In this document: positions 1-5,911 of the stretch, piece after piece
Layout of the letters: the number at the start of each line of letters is the position of its first letter
Numbering within the stretch: the stretch's first letter is position 1
Assembly: GCA_022013395.1 (NCBI GenBank)
Contig: JAKLQL010000513.1
Coordinates: 1-5,927, forward strand
DNA length: 5,927 bases
DNA from: Acetobacterium sp.
GTDB lineage: Bacteria; Bacillota; Clostridia; Eubacteriales; Eubacteriaceae
Direction: 5' to 3'
Made by a program: the position numbers and the translations under genes
The notes under the pieces: model-generated
Databases searched by the model: none
Told to the model about the DNA's origin: nothing
Seen by the model: the letters and a program-made list of their open reading frames with translations, nothing else

Positions 1-301
1 ACAGCAGATCGATCACCTCACCGCCGCTGAGATTTGGCCAGGGATTGATTTCGCTGGGAATATAGGCCAACCGCCGATGCAGCGCCACACAGTCTTTAAA
101 GGGATCCCCGCCGAGCAGTTTTAGCTCCCCAGTATCTTTTTTCAACAATCCCAGCAGAATGCGGATGGTTGTCGATTTTCCGGCTCCGTTCATACCAATG
201 AACCCATGGACTTCCCCTTGTTTCACCGATAGATCAATCCCACGAAGCGCCGGTGTTTTTCCGTAAGCTTTGGTTAACCCTTTTATTGCGATAACTTCCA
301 T
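1..301 (-). CDS. ABC exporter ATP-binding subunit, N-terminal part (runs off window)
   Basis: This is the first 100 codons of an ABC-transporter nucleotide-binding protein; the rest lies beyond the left edge. Seen in sequence: the Walker A motif GMNGAGKST at residues 36-44, an A-loop tyrosine at Y13 (KAYGK), and a Q-loop region around residues 79-90 reading [17 protein letters not shown]. That version of the segment, with Pro-Ser-Glu then a Trp-Pro-Asn-Leu stretch, is typical, as I recall, of drug/antibiotic-type exporter ATPases (tetronasin-resistance-like, DrrA/CcmA group). The start is supported by GGAAAGGA 8 nt upstream of the ATG. The family needs a membrane permease partner, expected next downstream outside the window. 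The gene lies 135 bp after the acyltransferase gene with its own candidate promoters, so it may be independently transcribed or fed by read-through. Substrate unknown; export of the operon's lipid product is only a guess. Walker B, the signature motif and the H-loop cannot be seen. Confidence 0.93.
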   Translation of the reverse strand, partial: MEVIAIKGLTKAYGKTPALRGIDLSVKQGEVHGFIGMNGAGKSTTIRILLGLLKKDTGELKLLGGDPFKDCVALHRRLAYIPSEINPWPNLSGGEVIDLL

Positions 302-342
302 AATTTTTGATCCTTTCCATTGACTGTTTGCTGTTATAATTG

Positions 343-372
343 ATTCTATCATTTTTGTTAGCCGCACTGCAA
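343..372 (-). promoter_or_regulatory. Candidate promoter P2 for the ABC ATPase gene
   Basis: On the minus strand, TTGCAG (372-367) and TAGAAT (348-343) are separated by 18 bp. The -10 matches consensus at five of six positions, the -35 at only three. It would give a leader of roughly 35 nt ending in the GGAAAGGA ribosome-binding site of the ABC gene. The -35 hexamer lies inside the right arm (minus-strand sense) of the inverted repeat at 366-392, so a protein bound there would block it. Weaker by score than the candidate at 405-434; assigned by eye only. Confidence 0.35.
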
Positions 373-392
373 TTCTTATCGGTAATTGCAGT
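366..392. repeat. 9-9-9 perfect inverted repeat, operator-like
   Basis: ACTGCAATT (366-374) and its exact complement AATTGCAGT (384-392) flank a 9-nt centre in the gap before the ABC ATPase gene. Neither strand has a T-run after the dyad, which argues against an intrinsic terminator. Its position, just downstream of candidate promoter P1 and over the -35 of candidate P2, fits an operator for a dimeric repressor, as is common for inducible exporter genes (TetR-, MarR- or GntR-type). It could instead form a short hairpin in the leader of a longer transcript. No regulator gene is in the window. Confidence 0.5.
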
Positions 393-404
393 CATCATTG
401 ATTG

Positions 405-434
405 ATAATAGTTGTTAGTTTATTTTATTACCAA
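405..434 (-). promoter_or_regulatory. Candidate promoter P1 for the ABC ATPase gene
   Basis: On the minus strand, TTGGTA (434-429) and TATTAT (410-405) are separated by 18 bp, matching consensus at four and five of six positions. The start site would fall near 398, giving a leader of about 97 nt that contains the inverted repeat at 366-392. The promoter begins just after the stop codon of the acyltransferase gene. The surrounding DNA is AT-rich, so chance matches are a concern. Confidence 0.4.
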
Positions 435-436
435 AG

Positions 437-919
437 CTAACCTCGCCGCTCAATAATTCGGACAATCCGCGGGCGGTTGTAGCGCTGGGCAATGATACAG
501 GGCATGTTGATGGCTATCGCGTAGATCAGCATATAGAAAATGACCACGGGTGGCGTAAAAAAACCGAAGACCCAGAAGGGCAAAATGGCCAGCCAGTGAA
601 TCATTTCAGCCCGGCAGGATTCCAGCAGGTATTTGTCCAGATTGTCTTTTGAAAAGCTGACCAACTTTTTCTTTTCAAAGCCGCCCTTGACCAAGGAGCC
701 TCCATCCGGCAGATGTTTTTTCCAGCGCCGCACCCGCAGCCACTTTTCGTAGATCTCACCATCCTTTTCCCAGGTGTGGGCCCGGTAAAACCAGGCAGTA
801 TAATCAAAAAAGCGATCCGGCAACTGAGTACAGACCAGCGCTGCTGTCACCTGGAGGATCGGCCAGACGATAAAACACACCAGAATGGCGGTCAGTGGGG
901 GCAGAAAAATCACTTGCAT
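437..919 (-). CDS. crtO: CrtO-type glycosyl carotenoid acyltransferase
   Basis: A 160-residue membrane protein matching staphylococcal CrtO (about 165 aa), which esterifies a fatty acid to the sugar of glycosyl-4,4'-diaponeurosporenoate in the last step of staphyloxanthin synthesis. Seen in sequence: an N-terminal hydrophobic segment (about 3-30), the block K59-W-x-R-x-R-x-W66-K followed by LPDGG (70-74), the block RAEMIHW (103-109), a second hydrophobic region (about 107-145), and the C-terminal block NMPCIIAQRYNRPR (138-151). These blocks correspond to conserved ones I recall in S. aureus CrtO; the polar residues in them (R103, E105, H108, R146, N148, R149) are reasonable catalytic or binding candidates. 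The start is preceded by GGGAG with 7 nt spacing. It lies 15 bp after the glycosyltransferase gene and is very probably co-transcribed and acting on its product at the membrane. The acyl chain and exact acceptor are not determinable. Confidence 0.9.
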   Translation of the reverse strand: MQVIFLPPLTAILVCFIVWPILQVTAALVCTQLPDRFFDYTAWFYRAHTWEKDGEIYEKWLRVRRWKKHLPDGGSLVKGGFEKKKLVSFSKDNLDKYLLESCRAEMIHWLAILPFWVFGFFTPPVVIFYMLIYAIAINMPCIIAQRYNRPRIVRIIERRG

Positions 920-934
920 TTTATTTCTCCCATC

Positions 935-2092
935 TTATTTCTCCAGACGAATTTCCCGATCTTTCCAGATAACCGGCAGCCCCAGTATTTTTTTGATCAT
1001 CGAGCGCAAGAAGATCACCAGATAAAAAATCAGCGATACCGGATAAAAGACGATGCTCCCAACCGAAAAACTGCCGATATGCCGGGCAATGCGGATCAGT
1101 TCCAGCACCCAGACGCCATAGCACGCCGCCAGTATTTCTACCCAGAGCCAATGCTGCCAGATCAGATTCAGCATCAGATACACGGGGATCGAGGCACAGG
1201 AAGTTATCCAGAAAAACACCAGGAAGATAAGATATACTGGGGTTTTCGCTGCCCCGGCGGCCTGATTTTTGGTCCAGCCCTGAACCAGATCTTTCAGTCC
1301 TCCGCTGTACATCCGATAGGAAACATCCTGATCACCCAGAAACAACGCAAAGGGAATGGCTTTTTCCTGCAGTTTTTCGCCCAGGGCCATGTCATCGACA
1401 ATGCTGTCTTTAATGGCGGCGTGACCGCCGACCGCCTGATAATCGTTATGGCTGATTAGAATTACCGGGCCATAGAGGCCAATCGCTTTATTTTTTTTGT
1501 TTTCACCAGGTTTGCTATTTTTATTATGACTAACTGGCAAACCCATCCCGTTGGCACCCATTTGCAGCAGATTAAAAAATAGCGATAAGGTCTCCGCTTT
1601 TTTCTCAATCTGATGATAGGGCATCACAGAGACCACCGATCCAGTCTGTTTATAGGTCGTTAACAACTTGCCAATTCCCGCCGGACTGAGCCGCACATCG
1701 GCATCCAGAAATAACAATACTGCTCCGGTGGCGGCTTCCCCACCCAACTGGCAGGCCCAGGACTTCCCGATCCAGCCGGGTGGTTTCTGGGTCGATGTGA
1801 TCAGCATAGCCTCTGCTTCCATTGCAATTTTGGCGGTTTGGTCCGTCGAGCCGTCATCAACACAGATAATTTCGTGAATCGCCGCCGTCTGCTTTTTTAG
1901 ATCGTTCAGAAGCAGGGACAGATTTTTTTCTTCATTGCGGGCAGGGATAATAATCGAAAGCCGGATTGTTTTGTGACCCTGATCATCTCCAATAACCGAA
2001 ACCGAATCAGCTTCATCCAGTTTAGCAAAACGGTGAAACAGTATCCTGCTGACCAGCAGACCCAGCAGGATCGTACCAAAGACAATGATCAT
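935..2092 (-). CDS. crtQ: CrtQ-type membrane glycosyltransferase (GT2 family)
   Basis: A 385-residue family-2 glycosyltransferase, close in length and layout to staphylococcal CrtQ (about 375 aa), which glucosylates the carboxylate of diaponeurosporenoate. Seen in sequence: an N-terminal membrane anchor (residues 2-19), the GT-A opening LSIIIPARNEE (45-55), nucleotide-binding VDDGST (78-83), the GWIGKSWAC block (106-114) typical of the CrtQ-like subgroup, the metal-binding DAD (130-132), a probable catalytic acid pair D233-D234, and the SGGLKDLVQGW segment (263-273). Three or so membrane segments follow at about 286-311, 314-333 and 344-366, then a basic tail containing WKDR. Residues 190-202 form a Lys/Asn-rich insertion that looks longer than in S. 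aureus CrtQ. The start overlaps the previous gene's stop as ATGA, implying translational coupling, with GGTGA just upstream. The sugar donor (UDP-glucose in the characterised enzyme) and acceptor are inferred from family and context. Confidence 0.88.
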   Translation of the reverse strand: MIIVFGTILLGLLVSRILFHRFAKLDEADSVSVIGDDQGHKTIRLSIIIPARNEEKNLSLLLNDLKKQTAAIHEIICVDDGSTDQTAKIAMEAEAMLITSTQKPPGWIGKSWACQLGGEAATGAVLLFLDADVRLSPAGIGKLLTTYKQTGSVVSVMPYHQIEKKAETLSLFFNLLQMGANGMGLPVSHNKNSKPGENKKNKAIGLYGPVILISHNDYQAVGGHAAIKDSIVDDMALGEKLQEKAIPFALFLGDQDVSYRMYSGGLKDLVQGWTKNQAAGAAKTPVYLIFLVFFWITSCASIPVYLMLNLIWQHWLWVEILAACYGVWVLELIRIARHIGSFSVGSIVFYPVSLIFYLVIFLRSMIKKILGLPVIWKDREIRLEK

Positions 2093-3789
2093 TGGCTTTC
2101 ACCCGTACTGCCTTTGAATGGACCCTTCCGGCCTTGTTTTTCAAAAACCTTCATGACCCGATCCGCCGCCAATTTACCGGTGAGAATGGATACCGGCAAA
2201 CCCGAAGGACTGAAGGTCCATTGCCCGGCCTGATGAATATGGGGTAACGGGGTCTCGATGGTTTTGGCAATTTTTCGAAAGTGGCTGACCGCCGGCAATC
2301 TGCCGGTTCCGGGATTAGCGGGAAAAGCCCAGCCGGTGATAGCTCCACCGGAATTGCCGGTAAGCCGCTCAATTGTCAACGGCGTCGAACTGAAGCGGTC
2401 TTCAACATGATCGATCCATTCCGGAAAAATGGTTTTATTTAACACTGAAATAATCGTTTTTTCACACAGGGTTTTAAACGCCCCATACCAACCTGCATCG
2501 TCAATGGCTTTGACCAATCGGTAATCCATCAGGGTGCTCACGATCACTCCGGTTTTCCCCTTTGGGGCCAGCGCCGGATCCCGCAGGGCCGGGCAGGAAA
2601 TCTCGTAGGTGGTCAGAGCCAGATATTCCATGATCCAAGCTTGCAGGGCCGTTTGCTTATCGACTTGAGAGCGGGTGTGATCAGCTAGTACTCTTTGCCA
2701 GTTTTCTGACTGGATCGCCGAAAGGCCAGCCTTGCTGGGAGTATAAAAACAATGGGGGCCGCAGCGATCACTGAAATAAGGGCGATCCAGATCCACCGCC
2801 AGGTAGAGGGTAAAAATGGAATCTCCGCCTCGATTCTGGTTGATCTTTTCTTGCTGTTCAGTAATCCGGTTGTCAGGCTGCTCCAAATTAACAACTGCAT
2901 ACAGGGCTTTCATATCCCCGCACCAGATCAGCTCACCATAACCAAAGCTTCGGCCATCCCGGGTTTTGACCATTTTCTTTTTTATGTCGATCGCCGTGAT
3001 TTCAGTGTCCAGCGCCAGCTCTCCCTGATGGGCGGCAATCAAGTCGGTCATCCGTTTGATCAGCATCCCGGTGCCTCCCAGGGGATAACTATAATCACTA
3101 TATAAACCGAAATAGCTCAGCGCAAAAAAAGTCGGCATGTTCTCAAAAAAATGCTGGATAATCACATCGATGAGCGCCTGGTTTTTAGTAAAGCGCAGCA
3201 AATAGGCCTCGATGGGTTCACTAAGCTGCTGGGCTTTGCGGATATTCACCTGATATTTAAGCAACCAGGGCAATAGCGTTTTAAACAGGTATGCCTTATC
3301 GCTGGTGAGATCCTTAAACAGCGGATTTTCAATGCCATAGAGGACATCCATATAACCGGTCACTTTTCTGATTTCGTTGGTAATCGCCGCAATTTCCGAT
3401 TGATTTTTGGGAAATTTCCGGGTCAGCATGGCCCCATATTCGGTCAGACTTTTCACCCCTTTCAAAATCATCAGTTCGTCTTCAATTCCGATGGCCACCG
3501 GATTTTTGACAAAGTTCATCGCAATCCCCACTTGTGCAAGCATCGGAAAGACAATCCCCGAATTTTCAAAGGCTCGAATGCCAGCATCAAAGGTAAATCC
3601 GTTACGGGTAAAGCTCGCCACCAGGCCCCCGGGTTTTTCGCTTTTTTCACAGAGCAGGGTGGTGTAGCCGGCTTTGGCAGCGTAGGCAGCACTTGTCAAA
3701 CCGGCAATGCCAGCGCCCACCACAATGATGTCATAGGCGTTCCCGTCTTTCTTAGCTGGAGTTGCATCAGCTTTTTTAAAATCTTTCAT
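2089..3789 (-). CDS. Phytoene desaturase-family FAD oxidoreductase (CrtN/CrtP/CrtISO-like)
   Basis: A flavoprotein of 566 residues in the CrtI/CrtN/CrtP/CrtISO/RetSat superfamily, which desaturates, isomerises, saturates or oxidises polyenes. Seen in sequence: a Rossmann dinucleotide fold with G25-A-G-I-A-G30, the ribose-binding acid E48 and PGG (53-55), the FTRNGFTFDAG block shared with its upstream neighbour, a YPLGG motif (about 235-239), and a C-terminal FAD-closing motif around 519-547 (HQAGQWTFSPSGLPVSILTG). It has a disordered-looking basic N-terminus and tail and no Fe-S extension. I place the start at 3789, where GGAGG stands 8 nt upstream; the ATG at 3804 would add five residues but has no ribosome-binding site and itself lies in that GGAGG. 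It ends 4 bp inside the crtQ-like gene. Being directly before crtQ, it is the best candidate for a terminal-oxidation (CrtP-like) or desaturation step, but sequence alone does not decide which. Confidence 0.88.
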   Translation of the reverse strand: MKDFKKADATPAKKDGNAYDIIVVGAGIAGLTSAAYAAKAGYTTLLCEKSEKPGGLVASFTRNGFTFDAGIRAFENSGIVFPMLAQVGIAMNFVKNPVAIGIEDELMILKGVKSLTEYGAMLTRKFPKNQSEIAAITNEIRKVTGYMDVLYGIENPLFKDLTSDKAYLFKTLLPWLLKYQVNIRKAQQLSEPIEAYLLRFTKNQALIDVIIQHFFENMPTFFALSYFGLYSDYSYPLGGTGMLIKRMTDLIAAHQGELALDTEITAIDIKKKMVKTRDGRSFGYGELIWCGDMKALYAVVNLEQPDNRITEQQEKINQNRGGDSIFTLYLAVDLDRPYFSDRCGPHCFYTPSKAGLSAIQSENWQRVLADHTRSQVDKQTALQAWIMEYLALTTYEISCPALRDPALAPKGKTGVIVSTLMDYRLVKAIDDAGWYGAFKTLCEKTIISVLNKTIFPEWIDHVEDRFSSTPLTIERLTGNSGGAITGWAFPANPGTGRLPAVSHFRKIAKTIETPLPHIHQAGQWTFSPSGLPVSILTGKLAADRVMKVFEKQGRKGPFKGSTGESQ

Positions 3790-3804
3790 ATTAACCGCCT
3801 CCAT
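3789..3804 (-). promoter_or_regulatory. Start-deciding ribosome-binding site of the second FAD oxidoreductase
   Basis: The upstream gene's TAA (3807-3805) is followed directly by ATGGAGG. The GGAGG (3802-3798) is a strong Shine-Dalgarno sequence at 8-nt spacing for the ATG at 3789. The ATG at 3804 is the first two bases before this motif plus its first G, and only the end of the previous gene, without a purine-rich motif, lies upstream of it. The downstream ATG is therefore the better start. Confidence 0.75.
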
Positions 3805-5679
3805 TTACGTCATCAACCAGTCAATCACGGCCTGAATTTCAACGGGTTTGCTGCTTCTGGTATTCTGAATGCAGCGGGCTTCGCAAAGACTCAAATCCAG
3901 AGGATTTGTTTCCATCAAGATTTGACGCTCTTTTATATAATGCTCCAACTTCTTTTTTGCCCCGACCAGATTACCCACTGTCACCCGCCGCATGATTCCC
4001 CGGATATCGAGATGCGTCCCCTGTGATTCCATTCCTATTGAACATAAAGGATTTTCGCAATATTCGCACCGGGAAGCTTTCTGCATCAATGCCCGAATAG
4101 CTGCCGGAGCATCTACATAGAGTTTTTCGGCGGTTACCGGTTTTTCCAGAATGTGGACCATGTTCTTCCGACCCGGCCGATAAACATAAGGGCTCAAGCC
4201 GCGTTTCTTTAGCACCGCATTAGCCGCACTGATCCCTGAAGTGGTTACCGTGGGCGTGCCGGTGCCCATCACTGTGGATTCGCCGCAACAGAACAGATTA
4301 TCCCATTCGGTTCGGGTATGGAGGCGCTTAAACATGTGCTGACCTAACATTTGTTTGGGTCCCGCTACAGCGCCGCCATTTTTATTGGTATAACGCTCAA
4401 TGGTTCGGGGGGTGGCCAATTCAGCATAGCGGATGCCGGCGCCAAATCCCGGAAACCGTTTTTCCAGCACTCGAATCAACCGGGCTTTTTCGGTTTCCTT
4501 TTGCTCCAGATAATTCGATTCATCCCCCAGCTCCCAGTTTTCAAAAGTTGGCCCAATGGCCATTACAACATGGCTGTCCTGATCACAAAGGGTCTGATCA
4601 TCCAGACTGGAAATATAAACGGTAACCTCGCTTTCGTCCAAACGGTCCGGGTTGCCCACCAGCATTTCCACCGGCTGGGTATCCTCCGGGATGACGGCCC
4701 GGTCCACCTGGGTATAAAGTACCACACTGGGATAGGTGGGCACCTGCCTGGCGGCCCAGCGGGCCCGGGCCAGAGTCAGATTTTGCCGGTCAATTAGCTT
4801 GCCGTATAAATTCCAAACCGTTCCTGAATAGATCAGGTCTCGGGCCATTATTTTTTCGCCCCCAATTAGTTCGACCCCAACCGGTTTTTTATCTTTAAAG
4901 AGAATCCGTGCGGCCTCTTTTTCCAGCAGCATCACACCATCATTTTCTTCAATCACCTTCTCCAGCTTGCCAGGCAGAAAAATGGTAGAACCGGCGGGGT
5001 AATAGCTGCCGCCGATATGGTTGTCCACAAACATCACCGCTGCCAGCACCGCCGGTGATTCTTCCAGGGTCGCGTAGCAATAGGTTGAAGTAATCTTATC
5101 AAAAAATTTAAAAATTTCCGGATCAGTAAAATAGTCGGCTAATAGGTTTCTAGCGCTTTTATTTAAATATCCCAGAAACTTGGCATAGGAAACCGGATGC
5201 TTAATCAGACTTTTCAGGGCCCCCTTGGCCTCGGTTTCATCCGGGGTGGTGTAATTGGGATTAGCCACCATCACATCACGGTACATTTTTTCCATATCCT
5301 GGTAAAACCGCTTGATATTGGCCTGTTCCGATGGAAAAACAGCTCCCAGCGCCGCGGCAAATTCATTGATATCGTCACCAAAGCAAATTTGGTGGTTTTT
5401 AAAATGCATGCAGTAAAGCAGATTGTGCTTGATAACCTCAATCGGTTCCTCCAGACAATCAAAGACAAAGCGGTGGGCATTGAAACCCTTCTCCCCGAAG
5501 CCGAACAACATCGCCGCACCAATATCAAAGGTCACTCCATTACGTTTAAAAACCCCGCAGGACCCTCCGGGATTATAGCTTTTTTCAACCACTGCAACCT
5601 TTAACCCGCTTTTGGCCAACAGACTTCCGGCGGTCAGACCGGATAATCCCCCACCAATAATAATCGCATCAAATTCCAT
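3805..5679 (-). CDS. Phytoene desaturase-family FAD oxidoreductase with C-terminal Fe-S domain
   Basis: A 624-residue fusion, clearly longer than ordinary CrtI/CrtN enzymes (about 500). Residues 1-495 form the flavoprotein: Rossmann motif G9-G-G-L-S-G14, ribose-binding E32, PGGS (37-40), FKRNGVTFDIG, YPAGS (about 227-231), and the C-terminal FAD motif CCGESTVMGTGTPTVTTSG (about 464-482). This end resembles CrtISO/RetSat-type members as well as desaturases. Residues 520-624 form a Cys-rich domain like the Fe-S domain of dihydropyrimidine dehydrogenase and GltD, described separately. The start chosen at 5679 has AGAGGG about 8 nt upstream and begins right at the first Rossmann strand; the ATG at 5703 adds eight residues but has only an A-run before it. 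It is first in the operon, 15 bp before the second FAD enzyme. Likely role: oxidation or desaturation of a polyene, with electrons leaving through the Fe-S cluster (inference). The substrate is unknown. Confidence 0.88.
   Translation of the reverse strand: MEFDAIIIGGGLSGLTAGSLLAKSGLKVAVVEKSYNPGGSCGVFKRNGVTFDIGAAMLFGFGEKGFNAHRFVFDCLEEPIEVIKHNLLYCMHFKNHQICFGDDINEFAAALGAVFPSEQANIKRFYQDMEKMYRDVMVANPNYTTPDETEAKGALKSLIKHPVSYAKFLGYLNKSARNLLADYFTDPEIFKFFDKITSTYCYATLEESPAVLAAVMFVDNHIGGSYYPAGSTIFLPGKLEKVIEENDGVMLLEKEAARILFKDKKPVGVELIGGEKIMARDLIYSGTVWNLYGKLIDRQNLTLARARWAARQVPTYPSVVLYTQVDRAVIPEDTQPVEMLVGNPDRLDESEVTVYISSLDDQTLCDQDSHVVMAIGPTFENWELGDESNYLEQKETEKARLIRVLEKRFPGFGAGIRYAELATPRTIERYTNKNGGAVAGPKQMLGQHMFKRLHTRTEWDNLFCCGESTVMGTGTPTVTTSGISAANAVLKKRGLSPYVYRPGRKNMVHILEKPVTAEKLYVDAPAAIRALMQKASRCEYCENPLCSIGMESQGTHLDIRGIMRRVTVGNLVGAKKKLEHYIKERQILMETNPLDLSLCEARCIQNTRSSKPVEIQAVIDWLMT
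3808..4122 (-). other. Domain: DPD/GltD-type Fe-S domain fused to the C-terminus of a desaturase
   Basis: Residues about 520-624 of the first FAD enzyme. Seen: C538-x2-C541-x4-C546, then DIRGIMRRVTVGNLVGA (about 558-574), NPLDLSLC (592-599) and C599-x3-C603, with P612 nine residues later. This follows the order and spacing of the N-terminal Fe-S domain of dihydropyrimidine dehydrogenase (Fer4_20 type), where, as I recall from the pig enzyme, one cluster uses Cys79, 82, 87 and 140 and the other Cys91, 130, 136 and Gln156. Aligned by hand, C538, C541, C546 and C603 cover all four ligands of the first cluster. For the second, only C599 remains: Cys91 is M550, Cys130 falls in a deletion, and Gln156 is I619. 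The domain should therefore bind a single [4Fe-4S] cluster. Position after the FAD module is the reverse of DPD and GltD. Confidence 0.72.
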
Positions 5680-5686
5680 TTCCTGT

Positions 5687-5692
5687 CCCTCT
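5687..5692 (-). promoter_or_regulatory. Ribosome-binding site deciding the start of the first operon gene
   Basis: AGAGGG on the minus strand, about 8 nt before the ATG at 5679. The alternative ATG at 5703 is preceded by an A-rich stretch with no Shine-Dalgarno-like sequence. The protein from 5679 opens with MEFDAIIIGGG, the usual compact opening of this flavoprotein family. Confidence 0.7.
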
Positions 5693-5753
5693 TTTACGCT
5701 CATTTTTTTTTGTTATTTGTTTCTATTCTCTATTCTTACCCAGAATCATTTTA

Positions 5754-5768
5754 ATTACGACACGTAAT
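5754..5768. repeat. 15-bp palindrome upstream of the carotenoid-type operon, operator-like
   Basis: A perfect 6-3-6 inverted repeat: ATTACG (5754-5759), 3-nt centre, CGTAAT (5763-5768). It sits about 75 bp before the first start codon, between the terminator-like hairpin and the gene. On the minus strand it is followed at once by TAAAAT (5753-5748), a possible -10, though no good -35 precedes it. It could be an operator controlling the operon. I do not recognise the regulator family. Confidence 0.4.
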
Positions 5769-5796
5769 CACCAGTTATTTCTGCATTCGCGATAAC

Positions 5797-5854
5797 AAAA
5801 GAAAAATCAAACCACACAAAGGCGCTTTGTCCTGTACAAAACACCTTTGTTTGG
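5797..5854 (-). terminator. Intrinsic terminator-like hairpin with U-tract
   Basis: Read on the minus strand, a 15-bp stem (5850-5836 with 5830-5816, two G-U pairs) closes a 5-nt loop, and three more pairs (CCA 5854-5852 with TGG 5814-5812) extend it past one mismatch. The stem is followed directly by TTTGATTTTTCTTTT (5811-5797). There is no T-tract on the plus-strand side, so it acts only in the direction of the operon. It either ends a gene lying to the right of the window, or, if the promoter at 5883-5911 drives the operon, works as an attenuator in the leader. I see no clear antiterminator pairing or known riboswitch. Confidence 0.72.
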
Positions 5855-5882
5855 ATAAAACAGAATTGATTGAATTTTACAC

Positions 5883-5911
5883 CATATATCGATGAGATCT
5901 GATGCTGTCAA
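5883..5911 (-). promoter_or_regulatory. Sigma-A-like promoter, TTGACA-17-TATATG
   Basis: On the minus strand, a perfect TTGACA (5911-5906) and TATATG (5888-5883, four of six) are separated by the optimal 17 bp. Transcription would start near 5876, giving a leader of roughly 197 nt before the first operon gene and passing through the terminator-like hairpin. The same DNA could be the last codons of an upstream gene (16 open codons ending in TAA at 5879-5877), in which case the match may be chance. Confidence 0.5.

Noticed and set aside
15..29. LSGGE in the ABC ATPase fragment as the ABC signature motif
   Set aside because: It comes only about 50 residues after Walker A, directly after the Q-loop, whereas the signature lies much further on, just before Walker B, outside the window.
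366..392. Inverted repeat as the transcription terminator of the crt-type operon
   Set aside because: The stem is AT-rich, the loop is 9 nt, and neither side is followed by a T-run; an operator or leader hairpin fits better.
713..1459. Plus-strand open frame of 248 codons
   Set aside because: It lies antisense across the CrtO- and CrtQ-type genes, is rich in His, Gln, Pro and Asn as shadow frames are, lacks any recognisable motif, and the minus-strand proteins here have clear family motifs.
3400..4026. Plus-strand open frame of 208 codons, with similar ones at 2752-3105, 4351-4797 and 5197-5604
   Set aside because: All are antisense to the two FAD oxidoreductase genes, with no domain motifs and compositions typical of reverse-strand shadows.
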